Below are positions 20,400 through 28,556 of a stretch of 64,000 bases of DNA, one piece after another (position 1 is the stretch's first letter; the number at the start of each line of letters is the position of its first letter). Source of the DNA: Pseudomonas defluvii (GTDB lineage: Bacteria; Pseudomonadota; Gammaproteobacteria; Pseudomonadales; Pseudomonadaceae); contig NZ_MBPN01000019.1 of the NCBI RefSeq assembly GCF_001695625.1, forward strand, positions 1-64,000. Reading direction: 5' to 3'. The position numbers and the translations under genes are program-made. The notes beneath the pieces are model-generated. The model did not search any database. It saw only the letters and a list, made by a program, of their open reading frames with translations, and had not been told where the DNA came from.

Positions 20400-20804
20400 A
20401 TGCAAGTCCATGTCAATAGCGACAACCATATTCAAAGCAGCATCCGGCTGGAACAGTGGGTTCGCAGCACCGTCGAACAACAGCTCGACCGCTTCGAAGA
20501 GGATCTCACACGCATCGAAGTTCATCTGGGGGACGAAAACGGTACCAAGCCCGGCCCACACGACAAACGTTGCCAGATGGAGGCTCGCCCCAAAGGCCAC
20601 CAACCGATCTCCGTAACCCACAAGGCCGCTTCGCTTGAGCAGGCGGTGGACGGTGCAGCCGAGAAGCTCAACCACGCGCTGGAACACTTCTACGGCAAAC
20701 TGCGCAATAAACGTGCAGTGTCTCAGCAAAGCGCCGAAAGCGAACACACCGATCAGTTGCTACAGGAAGACTTCGAGGAAAATCAGCAAGCCCTCAATAG
20801 CTGA
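20400..20804 (+). CDS. HPF/RaiA-family ribosome-associated protein
   Basis: 134 residues of the sigma-54 modulation protein/S30EA fold: MQVHVNSDNHIQSS, a basic/acidic patch RIEVHLGDENGTKPGPHDKRC, and the closing helix SLEQAVDGAAEKLNHALEHFYGKL, followed by an acidic tail. Family members bind 30S subunits and promote hibernation or translation arrest; this longer-tailed form differs from the short Hpf beside rpoN. AAGGA lies 8 nt before the ATG. Ends in a strong intrinsic terminator. Confidence 0.85.
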   Translation: MQVHVNSDNHIQSSIRLEQWVRSTVEQQLDRFEEDLTRIEVHLGDENGTKPGPHDKRCQMEARPKGHQPISVTHKAASLEQAVDGAAEKLNHALEHFYGKLRNKRAVSQQSAESEHTDQLLQEDFEENQQALNS

Positions 20805-20830
20805 AGACGGCTAACCCCAGGTTGCTGACG

Positions 20831-20861
20831 AACCCCCGCTTTTAGCGGGGGTTCTTTTTTT
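20831..20861 (+). terminator. Intrinsic terminator after HPF-like gene
   Basis: AACCCCCGCT-TTT-AGCGGGGGTT stem followed by a run of T residues, 26 nt after the stop. Confidence 0.93.
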
Positions 20862-20888
20862 AGCCAACGAAATTCTGGCGCTGATCAC

Positions 20889-21368
20889 TGTGGGAGCGGG
20901 TCTTGCCCGCGATACAAACGCCGCGCACTCACTGGCACCCCGCCGCCCCCATCGCAGGCAAGACCTGCTCCAACAGAGAATGCAGCCTGTAGGAGCCGGG
21001 CTTGCCCGCGATGCAAACGCCGCGCACTCACGGTCACCGCGCCGAGGCCATCGCAGGCAAGCCAGCTCCAACAGAAAATGCAACCTGTAGGCGCCGGGCT
21101 TGCCCGCTATGCAAACGCCGCGCACTCACGGTCACCGCGCCGAGGCCATCGCAGGCAAGCCTGCTCCAACAGAAAATGCAACCTGTAGGAGCGGGTCTTG
21201 CCCGCGATGCAGTCGCCGCGCACTCACGGACACCCCGTCGACGCCATCGCAGGCAAGCCTGCTCCAACAGAGAATGCAGCCTGTAGGAGCCGGGCTTGCC
21301 CGCGATACAAACGCCGCGCACTCTCGGACACCCCGCCGACGCCATAGCAGGCAGCCTGCTCCAACACA
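20889..21368. repeat. REP/REPIN array 1: five tandem 98-99 bp units
   Basis: Five consecutive units start near 20889, 20988, 21086, 21184 and 21282. Each holds a REP core (GGGCTTGCCCGCGAT) and, about 50 nt on, an inverted partner (ATCGCAGGCAAGCCTGCTCC), the arrangement of Pseudomonas REP doublets. Units differ at scattered positions, and the last has lost a base in the tail core. Such elements are spread by REP-associated tyrosine transposases and can act as transcription ends, DNA gyrase sites or mRNA stabilisers. Frames running through the array are not genes. Confidence 0.93.
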
Positions 21369-21380
21369 AACCGAGCAGCC

Positions 21381-21851
21381 CTATTTGGCCTCTTCGATTT
21401 CCTTGCCACTGGCGTCAATCGCCTTGGTCGAGGGGTAGCGGGACGAGGCGAAGCGCACCACCAGGATCGAGAACGACAGCAGCAGGATACCGCCGCACAC
21501 ATACAACAGGCCTGCGTCGGGGGCCTTGTGATGCGATACATCGCCGATCAGCAGACGGGTCAAGGCGGTGATCGCCACATACAACAGGAAGCGGATTGGC
21601 ATGTGGTTGGTCTTGAAATAGATACCGACCATCGCCCCCAATTCCAGGTAGATGAACAACAGCAGGATGTCATCGACACTGACACCGCCCTTGCCCAGCA
21701 TCTCCAGGAAGGTCACTACAGCGGCGTAAGCCGTGATCGCACCGATACCGAACAACGCCAGGTAATGGAAGGCCTCAACGCACAAGTTACCCAGTGAGTC
21801 GGCAGAGCCATGCAGGCTTTTTCGCAGTTTGTCAGCCCAATTGTTATTCAC
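21381..21851 (-). CDS. psiE: Phosphate-starvation-inducible PsiE family protein
   Basis: 156-residue inner-membrane protein with four hydrophobic segments (AFHYLALFGIGAITAYAAVV, VDDILLLFIYLELGAMVGIYF, IRFLLYVAITALTRLLIGDV and LLYVCGGILLLSFSILVVRF). The central ELGAMVGIYFKTNHMPIRFLLY is the PsiE signature. Function is unknown; E. coli psiE is under PhoB and cAMP-CRP control. GTG at 21851 is chosen (AAGGAA upstream); the frame extends to 21989 but without family similarity. Confidence 0.9.
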   Translation of the reverse strand: MNNNWADKLRKSLHGSADSLGNLCVEAFHYLALFGIGAITAYAAVVTFLEMLGKGGVSVDDILLLFIYLELGAMVGIYFKTNHMPIRFLLYVAITALTRLLIGDVSHHKAPDAGLLYVCGGILLLSFSILVVRFASSRYPSTKAIDASGKEIEEAK

Positions 21852-22069
21852 GGTACAGATTCCTTGATACGGCTTGAAGGAGAATGCGGCAAGTACATGA
21901 CGCTTTATCTGCATGCAGTAAAAAGGCCAGGCACTGGGTTTGAGAAGGCGGCAGATTGCCGCAAGGCACGTGCGCGTGCACCCGTTCAATGCGACCGGGG
22001 GCTAAAGACCGAGGCAGGGGCTGCAAAAATGCCACTATTCAAAGCCGAGGGATTGCCTTATCCTCTTTA

Positions 22070-22085
22070 CTGTACAAAAATACAG
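22070..22085 (+). promoter_or_regulatory. LexA (SOS) box before yebG
   Basis: CTGTACAAAAATACAG fits the LexA consensus CTGT-N8-ACAG exactly in both half-sites, 42 nt upstream of yebG. It predicts LexA repression and DNA-damage induction. Confidence 0.92.
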
Positions 22086-22127
22086 TATTCGTATTATTCA
22101 ATTATCGAAAGGCATGTGAGGTGATGA

Positions 22128-22394
22128 ATGGCCGTCGAAGTGGTGTACCGCAGCAGCCGAGACCTGGAGCGCTTGTTCATGGATAAAGCCGAAGCAGACC
22201 GTCACGACAAGATGCTCGAGCTGGCTGAACTGCTGGCCGAAGTGCTGAAGAAAGCCGTGCCGTCACTGAGTGAACAGCAGGTTGAGGACGCCGGTATCTA
22301 CATGGCGAAAAACCGCGACGTCTTCGCCAAGGCCTTCAAGAGCCAACCCGACGCGCTCAGCGAACTGCTGGGTGACGAAAGCCCTGCCGAGTAA
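22128..22394 (+). CDS. yebG: SOS-inducible YebG family protein
   Basis: 88-residue protein starting MAVEVVYRSSRD, followed by DKAEADRHDKMLELAELLAE and the YMAKNRDVFAKAFK segment, matching E. coli YebG in length and order. YebG is a small LexA-controlled protein of unclear role. GAGG lies 6 nt before the ATG, and a consensus LexA box is upstream. Convergent with the leucine-type dehydrogenase gene, with only 6 nt between stops. Confidence 0.92.
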   Translation: MAVEVVYRSSRDLERLFMDKAEADRHDKMLELAELLAEVLKKAVPSLSEQQVEDAGIYMAKNRDVFAKAFKSQPDALSELLGDESPAE

Positions 22395-22400
22395 CCCAAC

Positions 22401-23420
22401 TCAAGGGTATAGCAGCCGCTCGGCCAAGGTTTGCGCAACGCGCGCTGGCGAGCGCTTCTCTGCCTGGGCATGGGCAAAGACCTCTGTCAGCCGCGACGGA
22501 ATGCGCGCCAGGTGCTCGGTAATGGTCGGCAACTCTTCACCTTGGTGCTTGAGCGCCACATAAATCAGGCCGCCTGAGTTGATGATGTAATCCGGTGCGT
22601 ACAGGATGCCGCGGTTTTCCAGCTGATCGGCCACCTGCAGGGTGGTCAGTTGATTGTTCGCCGACCCTGCAACGGCAGCACAACGAAGCTGCATTACACT
22701 CTGTCCTGTAAGAATCGAACCCAAACCGCAGGGCGCAAAGATATCGCATGGGGTACTGATCAGCGCCTCAGACGCAATCGGATGGGCATTGAACTGCTCC
22801 ATCGCCAATTGCACCCGCCCAGGATCATGATCGCTGACCAGCAGTTCGGCGCCCGCCGCATGCAACTGCTCCGCCAAGGCGAAGCCCACATTACCCAACC
22901 CTTGCACCGCCACACGCAAACCTTCCAGGTTGTCGCTGCCCAAGCGCGCCATTGAAGTCGCACGGATACCGGCAAACACGCCCATGGCCGAATACGGCGA
23001 GGGATCACCTGACGCGGTGGTGCTCGTGACATGCTGTGTTGTTTGCGCAATGCAGTCCATGTCCAACGTCGACGTACCGCTGTCGATGGCCGTGATGTAC
23101 CGCCCCTCGAGTGAGTCGACAAAACGACCGAAAGCCTCAAACAGCGCGGCTCGGTTTTCTACATGCGGGTTTCGAATGATCACCGCTTTGCCCCCACCCA
23201 GCGGCAAGCCGGCCAATGCAGCCTTGTAACTCATACCCTGAGCCAGACGAATGGCGTCGATCATCGCACTGTCATCGTCGGGGTAGGCCAGGTAGCGACA
23301 CCCGCCCATGGCGGGGCCACGCTGCTCATTGTGAATAGCAATCACGGCCTTGAGCCCGGTCGGAGGATCGATACACAGGTGCAGCGAGTGGGTGCGCGTG
23401 CTTTGCATCAGCGAAAACAT
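22401..23420 (-). CDS. Leu/Glu/Phe/Val dehydrogenase (leucine dehydrogenase type)
   Basis: 339-residue NAD-dependent amino-acid dehydrogenase. The substrate domain shows NEQRGPAMGGCRYL and MSYKAALAGLPLGGGKAVI, with the two conserved Lys; the Rossmann motif is VAVQGLGNVG, followed by ADQLENRGILYAPDYIINSGG. It should convert branched-chain amino acids to 2-oxo acids with NH3 release, in catabolism. ATG at 23420 has GGGAG 8 nt upstream. Exact amino-acid preference is not readable. Confidence 0.9.
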   Translation of the reverse strand: MFSLMQSTRTHSLHLCIDPPTGLKAVIAIHNEQRGPAMGGCRYLAYPDDDSAMIDAIRLAQGMSYKAALAGLPLGGGKAVIIRNPHVENRAALFEAFGRFVDSLEGRYITAIDSGTSTLDMDCIAQTTQHVTSTTASGDPSPYSAMGVFAGIRATSMARLGSDNLEGLRVAVQGLGNVGFALAEQLHAAGAELLVSDHDPGRVQLAMEQFNAHPIASEALISTPCDIFAPCGLGSILTGQSVMQLRCAAVAGSANNQLTTLQVADQLENRGILYAPDYIINSGGLIYVALKHQGEELPTITEHLARIPSRLTEVFAHAQAEKRSPARVAQTLAERLLYP

Positions 23421-23539
23421 CGACAAGCTCCCGAATTGCTGGGTGCTGATGCAAGTATAGGCACGCTCCGGGCAACTGATAGCGCTACTGGACGAAAGCC
23501 ACGCAGGGGGCTAAAAAATAAGCGTAAGCGGAGACTTTC

Positions 23540-24346
23540 ATGAACCCACGCAAAGCCTGTCTGGCCTGCCTCGAACGTGACCCTGTCGCGCTGTTTGAAG
23601 CGGGGTTGTGGATCGCCGCCGAGCATGACCCCGGCGTGCAACCTGCCGACTGCCTGGCGCAGGTGCAAACGCTGCAACGCGAGGTCAGTGTTGGCCTGCC
23701 CATGTTGTCTGTGAACGAACTGGCCCAGCCTCTGCTGCGGCAGCTCTGCGCGCTGGGGTTTCAGCAGGATGAGTATTACCCCTTACGCCCTCAGGCAGCC
23801 TTGCTGGACAAGGTGCTGCTGCGCCGTCGCGGCCAGCCGTTGGCCTTGGCACTGTTGAGCCTCGAACTGGCCCGCAGATTGTCCATTCCACTGGAGGGGG
23901 TGAACTTTCCGGGATACTTCCTGCTGCGAGTACCGGGCGCCGACCACCTGCTCGACCCGTGTGGTGGACGTCGCCTGTACCCTGCCGACTGTCGCGAACT
24001 GCTCGGCCGGCAGTTCGGCCCGCAAATGACCTTGAGCGCAGAACACCTGCTGACCGCCAGCCCACGCCAGATGCTGCAACGCCTTTCACGCAACCTGCGG
24101 CAATTGCACACCACCCATGACGACGACCTGGCAGCACTGAAAGATGCTGAACGGGTCGTCGAACTAGGGGCAGCCAATGCCAGTGACTACCTGGCCAGAG
24201 CCACGCTCTACCAGCGACTGGATTGCCCACAGGCCGAACGTTTCGACCTGGAGCATGCCTTGTTGCTCAGCGAAGACCCGATCCAGCGTTTACGCCTGAC
24301 CGAGCGCCTGAGCCACCTGCCCCCCAAAGCGACATCGATTCATTGA
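23540..24346 (+). CDS. SirB1-family transglutaminase-like/TPR protein
   Basis: 268 residues. The N-terminal two thirds is the SirB1 transglutaminase-like region (LRQLCALGFQQDEYYPLRPQ, RRRGQPLALALLSLELARRL, VNFPGYFLLR, LLDPCGGRRLY), and the C-terminal part has TPR-like helices (DLAALKDAERVVEL, YLARATLYQRL). The usual catalytic Cys is not evident, as in other SirB1 proteins. Molecular role unknown. GGAGA precedes the ATG. Confidence 0.85.
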   Translation: MNPRKACLACLERDPVALFEAGLWIAAEHDPGVQPADCLAQVQTLQREVSVGLPMLSVNELAQPLLRQLCALGFQQDEYYPLRPQAALLDKVLLRRRGQPLALALLSLELARRLSIPLEGVNFPGYFLLRVPGADHLLDPCGGRRLYPADCRELLGRQFGPQMTLSAEHLLTASPRQMLQRLSRNLRQLHTTHDDDLAALKDAERVVELGAANASDYLARATLYQRLDCPQAERFDLEHALLLSEDPIQRLRLTERLSHLPPKATSIH

Positions 24347-24364
24347 GCCTCATCACCTGCCGCG

Positions 24365-24991
24365 TCATGGGGTATCCGGTTGGTTAGACGGGTGTGCCTG
24401 GATGAACGCCGGGTGTTGCGCGGCCAGCGCCGCTACCCGATTGATGCGAGGATAAGCGCCGAGATCGATACTGAACCGCTGCGCGGCATACAACTGGGGA
24501 ATCAAGTAGACATCCGCCAAGCCCGGTTGCGCGCCGAAGCAGTAGCCACTGTCACCGATCAACTGCTCAACCGCCGCCAGCCCTTGGCTGATCCAGTGGG
24601 CGATCCACTGGTTGACCTGCGTTTCGTCATGCCCTAGCTGACGCAGTTGGTTGAGCACACTGACATTGTGCAACGGGTGGATGTCACAACCAATCAGCGC
24701 CGCCACCCCACGCACTTGAGCGCGTTGCTCAAGTGCAGCAGGCAGCAGTGCCGGCTGTGGATAACGTTCTTCCAGATACTCGATGATCGCCGGCGACTGT
24801 ACCAGCAACGCCCCCGAGTCGACCCTCAGGGCCGGTACACGGCCCTGAGGATTGAGCGCCAGAAACGCAGGCTCACGCTGCTCGCCTTTGAGCAGGTTGA
24901 CCGGCAGGGACTGGAAATCCAGCCCCTTGAGCGCCAGGGCAATCCGTACCCGGTACGACGACGTCGAACGAAAGTAGGTATAGAGTTCCAT
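24365..24991 (-). CDS. maiA: Maleylacetoacetate isomerase MaiA
   Basis: Zeta-class glutathione transferase of 208 residues that isomerises 4-maleylacetoacetate to 4-fumarylacetoacetate with glutathione. The catalytic N-terminal STSSYRVRIALALKGL motif is intact, followed by NPQGRVPAL, QSPAIIEYLEE and the C-terminal CFGAQPGLADVYLIPQL. Third gene of hmgA-fahA-maiA, 15 nt after fahA. Confidence 0.96.
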   Translation of the reverse strand: MELYTYFRSTSSYRVRIALALKGLDFQSLPVNLLKGEQREPAFLALNPQGRVPALRVDSGALLVQSPAIIEYLEERYPQPALLPAALEQRAQVRGVAALIGCDIHPLHNVSVLNQLRQLGHDETQVNQWIAHWISQGLAAVEQLIGDSGYCFGAQPGLADVYLIPQLYAAQRFSIDLGAYPRINRVAALAAQHPAFIQAHPSNQPDTP

Positions 24992-25006
24992 GCCCTGCCC
25001 TCTTTT

Positions 25007-26299
25007 TTAGTGTGCTGGCAGGATCTTGCCGCGGCACTCACCAAAACCGATGCTGGCAACACCGTCGCGGATGCAACGGGCACGCAGGATGATCTCGTCA
25101 CCGTCTTCAAGGAAGCGGCGCACTTCGCCGGATGCCAGCTCGATCGGCTCCTTGCCGCCCTGGGTGATCTCCAGCAGGCTGCCGAACTGACCGGGTTTAG
25201 CGCCCGACAGGGTGCCAGAACCGAACAGGTCGCCCGATTGCAGCTGGCAACCGTTGACGCTGTGGTGCGCGACCATCTGCGCCACGGTCCAGTACATGCT
25301 CAAGGTGTTGCTCAGGGTCAGGCGATGGGCCGGCAGGTTCTGCTCACGCATGCGCTCGGTCACCAGCAGCACTTCCAGCTCGATGTCGAAGGCGCCCAGC
25401 GCCTGATCGCGCTTGTCGAGCAGGTAAGGCAGTGGCTGCGGGTCGCCTTCCGGGCGTGCCGGTTGGGCGCAACGGAACGGCTCCAGCGCTTCGGCCGTCA
25501 CCACCCACGGCGAAACCGTAGAGATGAAGCTCTTGGACAGGAACGGGCCCAGTGGCTGGTACTCCCACGCCTGGATGTCACGCGCCGACCAGTCGTTGAG
25601 CAGGCAGAAGCCGGCGATATGCTCAGCTGCTTCGGCCACCGGAATGGCCTCGCCCAACGCGTTGCCCTGGCCGATCCAGATGCCCAGCTCCAGCTCGTAA
25701 TCAAGCCGTGCGCAAGGGCCGAAGGTCGGCTCGCTCTGCCCGGCAGGCAGGGTTTGGCCCTTCGGCCGACGGACATCCGTACCCGACGGACGAATGGTCG
25801 AAGCACGGCCGTGATAACCAATCGGCACATACTTGTAGTTCGGCAGCAAAGGGTTGTCCGGACGGAACAGTTTGCCAACGTTCTTGGCGTGTTCGATGCC
25901 TACGTAGAAGTCGGTGTAATCGCCAATCCGGGCAGGCAGGTGCAACTGGCACTCAGCAGCCGGATACAGCAGTGGTCGCAGTGCGGCCTGGTGCTCGCTG
26001 TGTTCACCCAACAGCGCCAGCAGACGCTCGCGCAGGGCAACCCGGGCACCACGGCCCAATGCGAAGAACGCATTCAGCGCACCGCCACGGGTAGCCTCGA
26101 CAGCAGCACGGGCTTGGCCCTCGAACAGGCCCGCGGCCAAAGCGCCTTCCAGGTCGAGGATGGCATCGCCAATGGCAACACCACAGCGTGGCGTCTGGTC
26201 GTTACGGCTGAAGATACCCAGGGGCAGGTTCTGCAGCGGGAAATCGCTATGCCCGTTGGCGTGATCGACCCAACTACGGGCAATGGCGGACTGATTCAT
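25007..26299 (-). CDS. fahA: Fumarylacetoacetase
   Basis: 430-residue hydrolase that splits fumarylacetoacetate into fumarate and acetoacetate, the last step of tyrosine/homogentisate breakdown. Metal and substrate motifs are present: DYTDFYVGIEHAKNVG, PIGYHGRASTIRPSGTDV, DYELELGIWIG, LLNDWSARDIQAWEYQPLG and LFGSGTLSG. GGAGA lies 5 nt before the ATG, and the stop of hmgA is 3 nt upstream. Confidence 0.97.
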   Translation of the reverse strand: MNQSAIARSWVDHANGHSDFPLQNLPLGIFSRNDQTPRCGVAIGDAILDLEGALAAGLFEGQARAAVEATRGGALNAFFALGRGARVALRERLLALLGEHSEHQAALRPLLYPAAECQLHLPARIGDYTDFYVGIEHAKNVGKLFRPDNPLLPNYKYVPIGYHGRASTIRPSGTDVRRPKGQTLPAGQSEPTFGPCARLDYELELGIWIGQGNALGEAIPVAEAAEHIAGFCLLNDWSARDIQAWEYQPLGPFLSKSFISTVSPWVVTAEALEPFRCAQPARPEGDPQPLPYLLDKRDQALGAFDIELEVLLVTERMREQNLPAHRLTLSNTLSMYWTVAQMVAHHSVNGCQLQSGDLFGSGTLSGAKPGQFGSLLEITQGGKEPIELASGEVRRFLEDGDEIILRARCIRDGVASIGFGECRGKILPAH

Positions 26300-26302
26300 G
26301 GG

Positions 26303-27604
26303 TTATCTCCGATTCGGGGTGAAGGTGCTCGGCAACGATGCCCAGCAACTATCGTAGTCGGCCTGCAATTGCGGGCATTCCAGTGCATGGCGCGTCGGTC
26401 TCAGCATCTGGCTGGTCTCGAACATGAAGGCCATGGTGTTATCGATCTTGTTCGGTGCCAGGTCAGCGGCAATCGCCTTGGCACAGGTTTCAGCATCCGG
26501 GCCATGGGCGCTCATGCAGCTGTGCAGCGACGCACCGCCAGGCAGGAAACCTTCGGCCTTGGCGTCATAAGCCCCCTGGATCAGGCCCATGAACTCGTTC
26601 ATCAGGTTGCGGTGGAACCATGGCGGACGGAAGGTGTTCTCGGCCACCATCCAGCGTGGCGGGAAAATCACGAAGTCGATGTTGGCCATGCCCGGTACGC
26701 TGGTCGGCGAGGTCAGTACGGTGAAAATCGATGGGTCCGGGTGGTCGAAGCTGACGGTGCCAATGGTGTTGAAACGGCGCAGGTCGTACTTGTACGGCAC
26801 GTTGTTGCCATGCCACGCCACCACATCCAGCGGCGAATGCTGCAACACACAGCCCCACAGCTCACCCAGGAACTTCTGCACCAACGGCACAGGGCCCTGG
26901 TGCTCTTCGTAATGGGCCACCGGCGCCAGGAAATCACGCGGGTTGGCCAGGCCGTTACTGCCAATCGGGCCAAGGTCCGGGATACGCAGCGGCGCACCGT
27001 GGTTCTCGGCGATGTAGCCGCGCGCGGTACCGTCGAGCAGTTCGACACGGAACTTCAAGCCACGCGGCAGCACGGCGATTTCCAGTGGTTCGACCTCCAG
27101 CACACCGAGCTCGGTGGCGATACGCAGGCGGCCCTGCTCCGGCACCAGCAACAGTTCGCCGTCGGCGTTGAAGAACACGCGCTCCATCGAGCGATTGGCG
27201 CAATAGCTGTAGACGCTCACACCCGCTGGCTTGTCAGCAGCCGAGTTGGCCGCCATGGCGACCCAGCCGTCGATGAAATCGGTCGGCTCGGCGGGGATAT
27301 CCAGCGGGTTCCAGCGCAGCCGGTTTGGCGTCACCGCGCCCAATGGGCCACCGGCCAACTGACGCTCCAGGCGCTCGAACGCCGGATGCAGGGCCGACGG
27401 CCGGATACGGTACATCCAGGTGCGGCGCAGTTCACTGCGGGTCATGGTGAACGCGGTGCCGGAGAACAGTTCGGCGTACAGCCCGTACGGGGCCTTTTGC
27501 GGAGAGTTTTGCCCGACAGGCAGGGCGCCCGGCAATGCTTCGCTGGCGAATTCGTTACCGAAACCGCTCTGGTAGCTGAGTGAGGACGTGGAATCGAGGT
27601 TCAT
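26303..27604 (-). CDS. hmgA: Homogentisate 1,2-dioxygenase
   Basis: 433-residue Fe(II) dioxygenase opening the homogentisate ring to maleylacetoacetate. Family features include [17 protein letters not shown] at the N-terminus, the His/Glu metal ligands around [16 protein letters not shown], and [12 protein letters not shown] near the C-terminus. First gene of the operon, divergent from hmgR, with two operator-like dyads in the shared promoter region. Confidence 0.97.
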   Translation of the reverse strand: MNLDSTSSLSYQSGFGNEFASEALPGALPVGQNSPQKAPYGLYAELFSGTAFTMTRSELRRTWMYRIRPSALHPAFERLERQLAGGPLGAVTPNRLRWNPLDIPAEPTDFIDGWVAMAANSAADKPAGVSVYSYCANRSMERVFFNADGELLLVPEQGRLRIATELGVLEVEPLEIAVLPRGLKFRVELLDGTARGYIAENHGAPLRIPDLGPIGSNGLANPRDFLAPVAHYEEHQGPVPLVQKFLGELWGCVLQHSPLDVVAWHGNNVPYKYDLRRFNTIGTVSFDHPDPSIFTVLTSPTSVPGMANIDFVIFPPRWMVAENTFRPPWFHRNLMNEFMGLIQGAYDAKAEGFLPGGASLHSCMSAHGPDAETCAKAIAADLAPNKIDNTMAFMFETSQMLRPTRHALECPQLQADYDSCWASLPSTFTPNRR

Positions 27605-27687
27605 CGAGACTCCTGGCCATGAGGCCGGTTACGGGCAGTTGGCTGCGAACCGACCAGGCGGTGACAGCACGTCTGCATTATTTTTAT

Positions 27688-27720
27688 CGTAATCACATTA
27701 CGCATAACGTAATTTGATTG
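27688..27720. promoter_or_regulatory. Two operator-like dyads in the hmgA-hmgR promoter region
   Basis: CGTAATCACATTACG (27688-27702) is a perfect 6-bp inverted repeat with a 3-nt centre. A second site, CGTAATTTGATTG (27708-27720), repeats the left half and most of the right. They are spaced 20 bp centre to centre, about two helical turns. HmgR of P. putida is known to bind a 17-bp palindrome in this intergenic region, so these are its likely operators. Confidence 0.75.
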
Positions 27721-27776
27721 CCAAAGTCCGTCAAGCTATAAAGACGCCCTCCTGTCTCTCCCGGATCGAATGCCCC

Positions 27777-28556
27777 ATGGCCAAAGCCAGCTCCACCGCC
27801 GATAGCACCGGCAAACAGAAGGTTCGCTCGGCAGAGGTCGGCACCGACATCCTCAAGGCCCTGGCTGAACTGTCGCCCGCCACGTCACTGTCACGCCTGG
27901 CCGAACACGTTCAAATGCCCGCAAGCAAGGTTCACCGCTACCTGCAGGCGTTGATCGCCAGCGGTTTTGCCGAACAGAACCCGGCGACCAACCACTACGG
28001 GCTGGGCCGTGAAGCGCTGCGCATCGGCCTGGCCGCACTGGGTGGCATCGATGTATTGAAGGTCGGCGCAATGCCGCTGTCGCAATTACGTGATGAGCTT
28101 AATGAAAGCTGCTTTTTGGCCGTATGGGGCAATAAGGGCCCAACCGTGGTCAGCATTGAGCCGGCCGTGCGTGCCGTAACTGTGGTCACGCAGATCGGCT
28201 CGGTACTGCCGCTGCTCAGCTCATCCACCGGGCTGGTGTTCGGTGCCTACCTGCCGGAGCGCGAAACCCTCGAGCTGCGCGATCAGGAACTGGCGGCCCT
28301 GAAGCAGACCGCCAGTGAGTACGACGCCTTGTTTGCGCAAATCCGTGAACGTGGCCTGCACCATATCCACGGCCTGCTGATGCCCGGCGTCGATGCGCTA
28401 TCAGCGCCCGTGTTCAACGCGGTCGGCAAGATCGCGGCGGTTATCACCGTGGTCGGCCCGACCTCGATCTTTCATGCCGATGAACAGGGGCCAGCCGCTC
28501 AACGGCTGCTGGCCACTGCAAAAACCATTAGCTGGCGAATGGGGCATGACCTTTAG
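27777..28556 (+). CDS. hmgR: IclR-family repressor HmgR
   Basis: 259-residue IclR protein: winged HTH (about 20-80; LSRLAEHVQMPASKVHRYLQAL) and a GAF-like effector domain (about 95-259). In P. putida HmgR represses the hmgABC genes and responds to homogentisate. Divergent orientation to hmgA supports the name. ATG at 27777 gives MAKASSTADS; an upstream extension is possible but unsupported. Its 3' end overlaps the convergent toxin-like gene by 29 nt. Confidence 0.93.
   Translation: MAKASSTADSTGKQKVRSAEVGTDILKALAELSPATSLSRLAEHVQMPASKVHRYLQALIASGFAEQNPATNHYGLGREALRIGLAALGGIDVLKVGAMPLSQLRDELNESCFLAVWGNKGPTVVSIEPAVRAVTVVTQIGSVLPLLSSSTGLVFGAYLPERETLELRDQELAALKQTASEYDALFAQIRERGLHHIHGLLMPGVDALSAPVFNAVGKIAAVITVVGPTSIFHADEQGPAAQRLLATAKTISWRMGHDL

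Noticed and set aside
20889..21368. Possible CRISPR array because of regular repeats
   Set aside because: The units are inverted REP doublets that share both arms and inner sequence; there are no constant short repeats with unique spacers and no cas genes.
24647..27583. Plus-strand open frame of 978 codons antisense to maiA, fahA and hmgA
   Set aside because: It lies opposite three well-recognised genes, shows no family similarity and is explained by high GC bias on the complementary strand.
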